Source: CAZOOK01 sp964581385 (GTDB lineage: Bacteria > Pseudomonadota > Gammaproteobacteria > Nevskiales > Nevskiaceae). From it: a DNA stretch of 17,701 nt. The notes beneath the pieces are model-generated. The model saw nothing but the letters and a program-made list of their open reading frames with translations, was not told the DNA's origin and ran no database searches. The translations under genes were made by a program, and so were the position numbers. Below are positions 1 through 7,300 of this stretch, piece by piece. The DNA lies in NCBI GenBank assembly GCA_964581385.1, contig CAZOOK010000062.1:1-17701 (forward strand). The letters run 5' to 3'. The first letter of the stretch is position 1. Each line of letters opens with the position of its first letter.

Positions 1-2
1 GC

Positions 3-80
3 AGCCGCGGTCTGGGCAGAAGTACTGCTGTGAGGCTGGCGACGCATGGCGTCGACGTCATTCTGGCCTGTTTTGACTAA
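3..80 (+). pseudogene. Truncated short-chain dehydrogenase/reductase, N-terminal fragment
   Basis: An open frame enters from the left edge and stops at TAA 78-80. It reads SRGLGRSTAVRLATHGVDVIL and then ACFD. The GLGR...VRLA..GVDVIL pattern is the glycine-rich NAD(P)-binding turn and second strand of classical SDR enzymes (T-G-x3-G-x-G), which sits within the first 20 or so residues of that family. The match is lost at about base 63-68 and the frame closes, so only a stub of the roughly 250-residue enzyme remains. The break coincides with the start of an inverted repeat. It is probably residue of the host locus or of an earlier rearrangement. The call rests on a short motif, but a specific one. 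Confidence 0.5.
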
Positions 81-129
81 ACCCCCGGAATGTAATTTTT
101 TGATCACAAAATGAGCAAAACAGGCCAGA
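62..129. repeat. 14-bp perfect inverted repeat at the left junction
   Basis: Bases 62-75 (TCTGGCCTGTTTTG) are the exact reverse complement of 116-129, separated by 40 bp. The left arm begins where the SDR similarity ends; the right arm overlaps codons 2-7 of the first ORF. The spacer is A/T-rich (TGTAATTTTTTGATCACAAAA). It could be a recombination site, an operator over the start of the 111-329 gene, or the end of a mobile unit. Which of these it is cannot be decided from one copy. Confidence 0.6.
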
Positions 130-329
130 TTCATCTGCGCATTACCTGCCAGCAGGATTTCCGGCGCTCAGCGCGTGATCGCGCATTGAGCGATGGACTC
201 TCGCAGGAGGAAGCTGCACGGTATCTTGACGACGATGAAATGTCTTTGGGCGAATGTGCAGCGATGCTGTTCGATCCTGGGCTGAGTCCCAATGGATGTC
301 AGATTCTCGATGCTGTGGAAGCTCCGTGA
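111..329 (+). CDS. Small acidic hypothetical protein, 72 aa
   Basis: The reading frame has coding-like composition and ends with a hairpin soon after its stop. I do not recognise a family. Residues 27-55 (DGLSQEEAARYLDDDEMSLGE and following) suggest a short helix-turn-helix-like helical pair; no membrane segment or signal peptide is seen. There is no good Shine-Dalgarno sequence before ATG 111 (the upstream bases are TTTTTTGATCACAAA), so it may be poorly translated, leaderless, or start differently. The inverted repeat 62-129 covers the start and could regulate it. Position at the element edge suggests a small accessory or regulatory protein, but this is inference only. Confidence 0.5.
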   Translation: MSKTGQIHLRITCQQDFRRSARDRALSDGLSQEEAARYLDDDEMSLGECAAMLFDPGLSPNGCQILDAVEAP

Positions 330-338
330 TCGATTATT

Positions 339-360
339 GCCCGCCTCGTATGGGGCGGGC
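339..360 (+). terminator. Hairpin after the 111-329 ORF, possible terminator
   Basis: GCCCGCC (339-345) pairs with GGCGGGC (354-360) across an 8-nt loop, 10 nt after the stop codon. It is followed by GTTCAAT rather than a real T-run, so termination would be weak or Rho-assisted. Confidence 0.4.
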
Positions 361-429
361 GTTCAATGATGGTGATCGTTCCGATCACGGAATGGCGGCG
401 CGCGTTGCGGGTACCGTGCTCGGTCGCAG

Positions 430-479
430 TGCCGGGATACGGGCTTATGCGCTGCAGAGCATAAACCCGTATCCCGGCA
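430..479. repeat. 21-bp inverted repeat with 8-nt loop
   Basis: Arms 430-450 and 459-479 are complementary at 20 of 21 positions around GCTGCAGA. This is the most stable feature of the gene-free stretch 330-798. There is no T-run after it (ATGACCCCTAGG follows), so it is unlikely to be an ordinary terminator. It could be a REP-like palindrome, a protein-binding site or part of a structured leader for radC. Confidence 0.65.
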
Positions 480-622
480 TGACCCCTAGGCGACGGAAGT
501 AAATTATTTTGGGCGTCTCCCCTTGCAGGGGCCGGGTGCTACTCGCCTGCGTTGCGGCGCTCACCGAGCCCGTGCCGGTCTCGGCCATCCGGTAACGCCC
601 CCTGACGTAACAGAAGATCGGT

Positions 623-647
623 CACCCCTGAAACGGCTTCAGGGGTG
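623..647 (+). promoter_or_regulatory. 10-bp perfect hairpin upstream of the radC leader
   Basis: CACCCCTGAA (623-632) and TTCAGGGGTG (638-647) form a perfect stem with a 5-nt loop, ending 8 nt before the first stem of the radC-motif RNA. It could be a terminator or anti-terminator element of the leader, although no T-run follows. Confidence 0.5.
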
Positions 648-655
648 GCGGCGGC

Positions 656-770
656 TTGCCTGTCGTCGCACGTTACCACGCCGGTCTTGCCGTAAAGGGC
701 TGCGCGGCCCTGCGGCCGTCTGCGACCCCTGACGGCTGCGCTGCGCCGTGTTCCCGCGGTCTCGGGCAAT
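656..770 (+). ncRNA. radC-motif RNA in the radC 5' leader
   Basis: The leader of radC carries the same plan as two other leaders in this window. A closing stem TTGCC 656-660 / GGCAA 765-769 is followed by TACCACGCC, then an inner stem GCCGT 689-693 / ACGGC 732-736, then the run GCTGCGCTGCGCCGTG, in which CGTG 747-750 can pair with CACG 677-680. It ends about 30 nt before the start codon. The published radC RNA motif is a proteobacterial structure found in the presumed 5' UTRs of radC, DNA methyltransferase and antirestriction genes, exactly the set seen here. Its biochemical function is unknown to me. Confidence 0.75.
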
Positions 771-798
771 TCCGCCCGCATCAGACTGGAGCACTTCC

Positions 799-1305
799 AT
801 GTCCTACAGCAACGAACCGGGGTTCGTTTCTCTTCGCGTGCGCGATTCGCGCGGCAGATACCGTCCCGCCAGCAGCGAGGAGATTTTCGCGGCGGCGCGG
901 CAGGCGATCGAACAGAAGCATGCACGCGGCACGGCGATGACATCGCCGCAGATGGTGCGCGAGTACCTGCAGGCGCAATTGTGCGGATTTCCGCACGAGG
1001 TGTTTTCGATGATGCTTTTGGACTCCCAGCATAGGCTTGTCGAGTACATCGAACTGTTTCGCGGCACCATCGACGGTGCGTCGGTGTATCCGCGCGAGGT
1101 GGTGAAGGAGACGCTGGCGCGCAATGCGGCGGCGGTGATTTTTGCGCACAACCATCCATCCGGTGTCGCCGAGCCGAGCGCGGCAGATCGTTCGCTGACA
1201 CAGAGGCTACGCGATGCGCTGGCGCTGGTGGATGTGCGGGTGCTGGATCACATCGTCGTTGGCGGTACGCAAACGGTGGCGTTTTCTGAACGCGGCTGGC
1301 TGTGA
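799..1305 (+). CDS. radC: RadC-family JAB-domain protein, 168 aa
   Basis: The protein contains the RadC/JAB (MPN+) metalloprotease-like signature: E67 in FPHEVFSMMLLD, then H117-N-H119-P-S-G and D130 (HNHPSGVAEPSAAD), the usual zinc-binding set. It is shorter than chromosomal RadC (about 220 aa) and lacks the helix-hairpin-helix N-terminus, as is typical of plasmid and ICE copies. A start at 799 is preferred to an upstream GTG-type extension because CTGGAG lies 8 nt before it and the extension would run into the radC RNA. RadC was named for DNA repair, but that role is disputed; mobile-element copies travel with antirestriction genes. It is a single-gene unit closed by the terminator at 1310-1334. 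Confidence 0.93.
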   Translation: MSYSNEPGFVSLRVRDSRGRYRPASSEEIFAAARQAIEQKHARGTAMTSPQMVREYLQAQLCGFPHEVFSMMLLDSQHRLVEYIELFRGTIDGASVYPREVVKETLARNAAAVIFAHNHPSGVAEPSAADRSLTQRLRDALALVDVRVLDHIVVGGTQTVAFSERGWL

Positions 1306-1309
1306 CCGC

Positions 1310-1334
1310 AAGGGGGCTCCGGCCCCCTTTTTTT
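1310..1334 (+). terminator. Rho-independent terminator of radC
   Basis: AAGGGGGC (1310-1317) pairs with GCCCCCTT (1322-1329) over a TCCG loop and is followed by T to position 1334. It starts 5 nt after the radC stop, a textbook terminator. Confidence 0.93.
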
Positions 1335-1472
1335 GCTGCGCTGGCGGCTATGCCCCTGTCCGGTCGCCGTTTCGCTCCGCGTCGTTCGCGCGAGCGACGG
1401 CCGGATTGCGATGACAGCGAAGGTCCAGGAATCCGATGCGAGAGCTGGCGAGCAGTAGACCAGGATTGCTGT

Positions 1473-1614
1473 CTTGCCTGTCCTTTTCACCCTACCACGC
1501 CGTTCTCGCGTTCAAGACCCTTCGCGCCAGGCCTTCGGCCCGGTGCTCGGCGAGTCGCGCCCGCGCGAGTCTTGAGCGCTGCGCTGCGCCGTGTGGATTC
1601 CATTTGCAGGCAAG
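1473..1614 (+). ncRNA. radC-motif RNA in the methyltransferase-like leader
   Basis: The closing stem is CTTGCCTG 1473-1480 / CAGGCAAG 1607-1614 (8 bp perfect). CCTACCACGCC follows, then an inner stem TCAAGAC 1512-1518 / GTCTTGA 1569-1575, then GCGCTGCGCTGCGCCGTG. The inner stem sequence is different from those in the radC and ardC leaders, yet all three pair, which is covariation evidence for a real RNA fold. The bases before it (1335-1472) hold no gene, only a GC-rich partial dyad around 1367-1406. Confidence 0.8.
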
Positions 1615-1639
1615 TCCGCCTGCTTACTGGACTACGCAC

Positions 1640-2509
1640 ATGGCACGCTCTGCCGAATCGCCCGTCGATGCACTTCAAAACGATCCGCACCGCGCTTTCA
1701 TCAAGCTCATTCACCAGAACAGCCTGCACCACCGCGTTCATACCGTGTTCGCCGATTTCTGCGAAATCTCCGCGCTGTCCATCAGCAACGCGCTCGATCG
1801 CCAGCAATACGATGTGCGCGAAAAGCGCTATCTGGAAATTGTCGCCGCCTACAATCGCGACGAACTGAATCGGTTTGCGCAGATGCTGGCCTGCGTCGTC
1901 GAAGCACTCGAAGGTGGAATGCACGACTGCCTGGGCCAGCTATTCATGAGTCTCGATCTCGGTTCCCACTGGAGAGGCCAGTTTTTCTCGCCGTACTCCG
2001 TCGCGCAACTGATGGGCAAGATGGTGATGGGTCAGGTGACGGACGCGGACATCGCTGCCGCTGGCGGCTTCATCACACTCAACGAACCCGCGGCGGGTGC
2101 CGGCGCAATGGTAATTGCCGCCGCACACGCGCTTCACGACGCCGGCGTGAATTATCAGCGCTGCCTGCACGTGACGGCGCAGGACATTGATCGCACGGCG
2201 GTACACATGTGCTTTCTGCAACTCGCGTTGCTGCACGTGCCCGCGATCGTCGTTCTCGGCAACTCGCTTGCACTCGAAGAGCGCGAGCACTGGGTCACCC
2301 CGGCCCACATTATCGGTGGCTGGGATCGAAAGCTCCTGCGCCGTCAGCGCGACGAGCAGAACGACGACGTCGCCGATAATATCACTGCAACGGCGCCAAC
2401 GACCGCAACAGAGTCCCGGGTGACGCCATGCGTGGACGATCTAGCGGCGGTGCGATCGACGATCGTCGAGGAGCGGATACGCAAGGCGGAGCAGATGTCA
2501 TTGTTTTAG
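1640..2509 (+). CDS. N-6 DNA methyltransferase-like protein lacking the NPPY motif, 289 aa
   Basis: The protein resembles the HsdM/N6-adenine methyltransferase fold. RGQFFSP (112-118) matches the segment preceding the SAM site in type I modification subunits. EPAAGAGAM (149-157) is motif I, the SAM-binding loop, and TAQDID (179-184) is the acidic post-strand. QLALLHVPAIVVLGNSL (194-210) follows as in HsdM. The catalytic (D/N)PP(Y/F) motif expected soon after is absent; the sequence there is EEREHWVTPAHIIGGWD. It may therefore bind SAM without methylating DNA, or act as a decoy; this is inference. The start at 1640 was chosen because the longer frame to 1436 would cross the radC RNA. Spacing after the ACTGGA-like ribosome site is similar to radC. 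Confidence 0.8.
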   Translation: MARSAESPVDALQNDPHRAFIKLIHQNSLHHRVHTVFADFCEISALSISNALDRQQYDVREKRYLEIVAAYNRDELNRFAQMLACVVEALEGGMHDCLGQLFMSLDLGSHWRGQFFSPYSVAQLMGKMVMGQVTDADIAAAGGFITLNEPAAGAGAMVIAAAHALHDAGVNYQRCLHVTAQDIDRTAVHMCFLQLALLHVPAIVVLGNSLALEEREHWVTPAHIIGGWDRKLLRRQRDEQNDDVADNITATAPTTATESRVTPCVDDLAAVRSTIVEERIRKAEQMSLF

Positions 2510-2516
2510 CCTTAAT

Positions 2517-2560
2517 GAGCGGCCGTGCCGTCATGGTGCGGCCGCTCAGTTTTGCTTTTT
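2517..2560 (+). terminator. Rho-independent terminator of the methyltransferase-like gene
   Basis: GAGCGGCCG (2517-2525) pairs with CGGCCGCTC (2539-2547), then AGTTTTGCTTTTT. It begins 7 nt after the stop codon. Confidence 0.9.
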
Positions 2561-2661
2561 CCCTATCGGTCGCAGCGTGGTCGGATCAAGCGCGAGCGTC
2601 CTGAACTCAATTCCCGTGGCCATCGTGCTGCGAATACCCTTTACGTTAGGAGATGATCCCT

Positions 2662-2903
2662 ATGCAAATGTTTACAGTGTCCTGGACGATATCGATGCAG
2701 ATACCCCCGAGGACGCCGCGCGCAAGGCACTTGAAATCCAGCGTGATCCTCAATCCTTGGCAGTCCATTTTTCAGTTGAGGATCGCGACACCGGAAAGAC
2801 CTATGAGATTGACCTGCTCGATCGCACACTGGGCGCCGCCGATGACGAGCGTGACAGCGATCCGGCTCCTGCGTCGGGAATTGCCCGTCCCGGTACGCAC
2901 TGA
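2662..2903 (+). pseudogene. Frameshifted small conserved protein
   Basis: A strong ribosome site (TAGGAG, 2647-2652) precedes ATG 2662, which reads MQMFTVSWTI and then goes out of frame. From about 2686 the neighbouring frame reads DIDADTPEDAARKALEIQRD and continues sensibly (SLAVHFSVEDRDTGKTYEID) to TGA 2901-2903. Joined, this gives one coherent protein of about 80 aa of a type common on such elements, with an N-terminal beta strand, a helix with A-A-R-K-A-L, then F-x-V-x-D. The join lies in GGACGATATCGATGCAGAT; loss of one CGAT unit from an ancestral GACGATCGATATCGAT would explain it. The alternative, one gene from GTG 2577, lacks a ribosome site and has an unconvincing N-terminus. Function unknown. 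A sequencing error or programmed shift is also possible. Confidence 0.6.
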
Positions 2904-3089
2904 ATAGCTGCGCTGGCACTCTGAGGGAACGGCGGACGTGCGTCAAAGGGCAAGACCAGTGCAGCGCGCCGTATCGCCGCCTGCGATGAAGCCGAAGCCT
3001 ACGAACGGGGGCGCTTCACCCTTTGCGCACGTCCTCATGCCGTCCCCTCCCCCGAGTGCTGCGCTTTCCGCGCGTACCGGAGTACACCA

Positions 3090-3377
3090 ATGTCCCCCAT
3101 GTCGCCCATGTCGCAAAACACCGCACCAGTCACCGATTACCGTCCGCTCAACGGAAAGATGCGGCAGCGCTTCAGTCCCGAGGTCAAAGCCAGTGCGTTG
3201 ATCCTGTGGCGCAGTTCGTTCGGTGGTCAACGACGGATCGCGAAGAAATTGAGCCTCCGGTTCCGAATCGACTTGAATGAGTGGACCGTTCACGAATGGA
3301 TACAAGGTGTGCCACGGGATATCGATCCGCTGGACTTCATTACCGCGTTGGTCAGACCGACGACTCCCACGATCTGA
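3090..3377 (+). CDS. Small basic hypothetical protein with HTH-like helices, 95 aa
   Basis: CCGGAG lies about 9 nt before ATG 3090; two more ATGs follow at 3099 and 3108 (MSPMSPMS). Residues 25-72 (RQRFSPEVKASALILWRSSF then RRIAKKLSLRF...WTVHEWIQG) resemble the helical DNA-binding segment of transposase- or repressor-type helix-turn-helix proteins, but no family is recognised. The 186 bases before it (2904-3089) hold no gene I can support. A DNA-binding role is inference. Confidence 0.55.
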   Translation: MSPMSPMSQNTAPVTDYRPLNGKMRQRFSPEVKASALILWRSSFGGQRRIAKKLSLRFRIDLNEWTVHEWIQGVPRDIDPLDFITALVRPTTPTI

Positions 3378-3391
3378 ACAGGAGCAGTTTC

Positions 3392-3625
3392 ATGAATCCT
3401 TCATCCTCACCTTGGGGCGCGGTTCAGCAGTCCGAGGTCATTGCCGAGGGCATCGTTCGTGTGCAGACCGCCTCACATGGCGGAATCCTGCTGTCGGCTG
3501 AGCGCTATGCGCAGGTGACGGCGTGCTTTCAAACGACCTGAACCGGTGGTCCCGCGTATGAAGAAGATTGCGACTGGGCTTGCGTGGCAGTCGTGTTCCT
3601 GGAGTTGTTCTCGGAAGAGGGGTAG
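3392..3625 (+). pseudogene. DUF7007-like gene interrupted by an in-frame TGA
   Basis: AGGAG at 3380-3384 and ATG 3392 open a frame reading SPWGAVQQSEVIAEGIVRVQ followed by TASHGGILLSAERYAQV, the N-terminal pattern of DUF7007 proteins (W-G...E.IA.GI...TASHGG..L). TGA 3539-3541 interrupts it, and the same frame then resumes the family pattern at once: GGPAYEEDCDWACVAVVF and LELFSEEG, ending at TAG 3623. Only one codon is therefore defective, plus a likely loss of the C-terminus. As it stands only a 49-aa product would be made. Function of the family is unknown to me. It is the last plus-strand gene before the minus-strand cargo, consistent with decay at an insertion boundary. Confidence 0.65.
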
Positions 3626-3658
3626 TCTTGATTTCCGTGCTGCGCCGGAACAAACCGA

Positions 3659-3677
3659 CCCCGGATCGGGGATTTTT
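3659..3677 (+). terminator. Possible terminator between convergent genes
   Basis: CCCCG (3659-3663) and CGGGG (3667-3671) with a GAT loop, followed by ATTTTT. It is short but well placed between the broken DUF7007-like gene and the end of the immunity gene. Confidence 0.5.
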
Positions 3678-3707
3678 ACCAAGGTGCGGGTTTTCGGACG
3701 GATACTA

Positions 3708-4346
3708 TTATCGGGCCGCTACACCTACACGTTCACCTAATTTCGCGGCAAAGACCTTGTAACGCAGAGCAGCAGGATCTTGGTGATTCCCTATCTCCGC
3801 CAATTTCGCTTTCAGAAATGCTTCTGCGTCGTCCATCTGTCCCAACAGGAATAGGCCAGAGGGAATCCGGTAGTCGGCCATAAACCGAATTGCAAATCGG
3901 CAGGTGCGCAAACCTTCAACAAGAGCCGTCATTTCGGTGTGGCTGCGGATAAACGGCAATCCATATTCACGGAGGTTGTTGACAAGTTCTTCCGCGACCG
4001 TTTCAACGGAAGCGTCTTGGGAGAACATGTATGGGCGGTATTTATCTGAAGGCATCATGTAGCCGATGTTCCCGGCCAAAGTAGCCGGAATCACTTCGTC
4101 GAATTTCTCGCCAACAAGATCAGCCACGAGTTTTTCAATTCGCTGATTCCTTACTCCGACCACAGGGTTAATTTCCAAAAACCCTTTCTGTCCACGGGTG
4201 GCCTTGTTCAGGCCAACCCAACCGACGACCTCATCCGACATCTTGATGGTCAAAATACCCGCCTTTCGCTTCTCGAAGCCGAGCGAAGCCAGACAATTGT
4301 GCAGGTGTCGAAAGACATCCTTTGTGAAGTCAACCGAGATGTTCAT
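3708..4346 (-). CDS. Probable immunity protein for the Rhs toxin, 212 aa
   Basis: The gene starts 6 nt after the Rhs stop codon, the standard place for the cognate immunity gene of a polymorphic toxin, and has no strong ribosome site of its own, so it is probably translationally coupled. The protein is cytoplasmic in appearance: no signal peptide or membrane segment. The N-terminus (FTKDVFRHLHNCLASLGFEK) and the aromatic/glycine pattern GWVGLNKATRGQKGFLEINP recall small toxin-associated proteins of the DUF4304 kind, but I cannot assign the family. The role is inferred from position and size. Confidence 0.75.
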   Translation of the reverse strand: MNISVDFTKDVFRHLHNCLASLGFEKRKAGILTIKMSDEVVGWVGLNKATRGQKGFLEINPVVGVRNQRIEKLVADLVGEKFDEVIPATLAGNIGYMMPSDKYRPYMFSQDASVETVAEELVNNLREYGLPFIRSHTEMTALVEGLRTCRFAIRFMADYRIPSGLFLLGQMDDAEAFLKAKLAEIGNHQDPAALRYKVFAAKLGERVGVAAR

Positions 4347-4352
4347 GGCAAA

Positions 4353-7300
4353 TCACGGAAAGCGCATAATTCTTACAGGCGTAGGCGGCAATGCAACCCC
4401 TGGTTGCAAGCCAGCATTAGCAGCATTAGCACCGGCAGGAACTGCCCCGCCTTGCTCAATCAAGGGATAGACTGTCGTTTGGTTTCGAGTAAGTTGTCCT
4501 CCGCCAGTCTTAACCTCGACAAAATTGACACTACCATCGGCATTTTGCACAAACAAATCAGGTCGTGCCCTGGCACCGCCAGCATCAACCGTAATCTCAC
4601 TGCCCAAAACTGAGCCTCCCTCCGACTCAATTTGTGTTATCGCTTGTGCCACCCCTTGCTGACCCTGTAATACCGGCCCTATTCCGCCCGTCGTTGTCTC
4701 TGCGGCAGTCGGACTCTCGGCGGCCATTTGTTCCGCCGCATCCGTGGCGGCAAGGCTCATCCCTCCCTCAAGGGCTGTATCCGCCAACACCATATCTGCC
4801 GCCAGTCCGAGCCCTGACCCAAGCAGAGCGCCTACTCCGGCCGCGCCTCCCACTTGGCCCCAGTTCACGCACGCGACTTGTCCGTTGTATTCGTAGAGCT
4901 GATACAGGAAGTCGATCAGCCCTCCTAGCGCCGCGCCGGCTACGGCACCGGGGAGCCCAAAGTTTCCTGATGGATCCGTACCGACCAGCGGATTGCCCTT
5001 CGTGTAGGCATAGGTGTTAACACCCGCAATCAGTCCGAAGGAGTCCGACTGGATATAGCGCCCCAGCGCCGGATAGTAGTCGCGGCTTCCGTTGTGGAAG
5101 TAGCCGGATTCATCGTCGTAATACTGGCCCGGGAAGCGCAGGTTGTAGACGAAAGTGCTAAACGGCGTACCCGGCGGATTTTGATCAGGACTCGTGTCTC
5201 CGAAGACGTAGGGATCCCATGCCCACAGCACTTGCTTCTTGGAATTGTCGATCTGCCGCGGCACATTGCGATAATCCGAGTGGATATAGGACGTGCCACT
5301 GGGTTCCTGTACCGCCACCGGCATGTCACCCAGCCAGATGGTTTCCTCGATGGGCGTAGTGCCGTTGTATTCACCGATGAGATGACCCGCCTCGTCATAA
5401 ACAAACAGCGTCGTTGTCGTACCGACGGTCTTGAGTACGCGCTCGCTATGACCGTTGTAAGCATAAGTCGCCGTTGTTTTGCCACTGGTGTACTGAATGA
5501 GGCGATTTAAAGCGTCATAGGTGTTCGTCGGCTTGGTGCTGCTCGTACCTGTAAGATTGCCGTTGCCGTCATAGTAATAATGGGTTGTTACGATCCCCTT
5601 TTTCGACGACACAAACTGGTTGCTCGTCGTACTCGGCGTATAGGCAGTCGTCGTACTGCCGTTGATATACGTTAAGCGATTGTCTGCAGAATCTGAGCTG
5701 TACCCAAGTAATAACGTGCTCGGGTTTCCGCTGCCCTCGGCAACGCTACCGTTTAGGCCCTTGACGTGGAAGAAGTTGTCGTTAGTGAATGAGCGGTAGC
5801 CGCTGTACGTCACCGTGGGTGCGCTGAATGACAAGCTGCCTCCCAGTGTGATGTCTTGCAGTGACTGTTTGTCCGGGCTGTAGTCGATCTGCGAATCGAT
5901 CGGATCGCCGCTGACTGCGCCGTCCAGATCGTAATTTCGACCAACCTTTTCCCCATTGCCCAAGGTCCAGATCAACGGGCCGTTAAATGGTTGGTACTTG
6001 ATACCGGTCACCAAATTCGCCGCCGTGGTCGACCCGGCTGGTGTCAGCGTCATAGCGCTGATATGGCCATTGTTGTCCCAGGTGTAACCGATTTTATTGC
6101 CGGACGGCAGCGTCATCGTCTGCACGTTGTCGGTACCCGTGTAGTAGCTGTACGAGGTGATCAACGTGACCCCATTCGTCACCTGGGTCTTGCTAAGCAG
6201 GTGGCCGATGCCGTCGTAACTGAAGTTCGTGGTACCGGACAAATCAGTCATCGAAGTGAGGCGACCGTAGCCGCAGCCGTGCGTGGCGGTAAGCTGGCCG
6301 CAGCTGTCAGTTTGGTCGTACGTATACGTTGCCAGCGTAGTGCTAGTGCCAGTAACCACGCTGACGATCGACGTCAGACGACTGATGGCATCGTACGTGT
6401 ATTTGACGACCTGCTGCTTATTATCTGTGCGCTGGAGGAGGTTCCCAGCCGCATCGTGAACCATTGTCGCAGGCCCGGAATCCGGACTCGTCTGCGCAAC
6501 GACATTGCCCAATCCGTCAACCGTGTACGTCGTGGATAGAACGCGCGGATCGGACATTTGCGTCAGCGCGCCTGTTGCGTCGTAGGTATTGGTCTCATAC
6601 GGGGTCGTTGAGAGACCGCCGTCGACGGGTTGGTGTTGCAACTGTTGCACGCGATTCAAGGCATCGTACACGCGCGTCAATTGAGTGGTCTGGTCCCCAT
6701 TTTGATATGAGGATTGGAGATTGTTATCGAGATCGTAGGCTTTCGTCGTTTGGGTACCGAAATTGCCATAGACCGTCAGCAGGCGACCGATGTCGTCGAA
6801 CGCTCTAGAAACGGTTTGTACCGTTGCCCCGCTGGGGTTCGCGATTAACAACAACGTCCATTGCCCGTCCAAGGAACTCGGCGACAGCGTGACAACGTTG
6901 CCGGCACTATCGGTGATCTGGTTGACGTGGCCGGCGTTGTCATAAGCATATTGGAGATAGCTGCCATCCGGACGGACCGTCTCTTGCAACAATCCGTTCG
7001 CATAGTAGACCAGTTGCTCAACTTCCTTTTGCGCCGTATTGGAGGCCAGCGTAATGAATTGAGGACGGTTCTTCTGGTCATAGGAGACCGTGGTGATGGT
7101 GCCGTTCTGGTTATCGGTGATTTGCGTCGGCATGCCTGTCGCGGTGAAGGAGGCATATCCCCAAGAATGGTTGCTGCCGTCGATCTTTGTCGTTAGGCGG
7201 CCGGAGCTGTCATAGTCCAGCTCCGTTACATCATGGACGACGCCTGCCACATAGCGTGGACCGTAAATGAGTTCCTGCTTTACCTTGGTTTTGGCGGTGT

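Noticed and set aside
539..1201. 220-residue minus-strand ORF over radC and its leader
   Set aside because: Antisense to radC with low-complexity Arg/Pro/Ser-rich product; a GC-rich shadow.
1436..1639. 68-residue N-terminal extension of the methyltransferase-like protein
   Set aside because: It would translate the radC RNA structure and has no ribosome site; ATG 1640 fits.
2577..2661. GTG-initiated N-terminal extension of the small gene ending at 2903
   Set aside because: No ribosome site, and a better ATG with TAGGAG lies downstream in the frame that matches after a frameshift.
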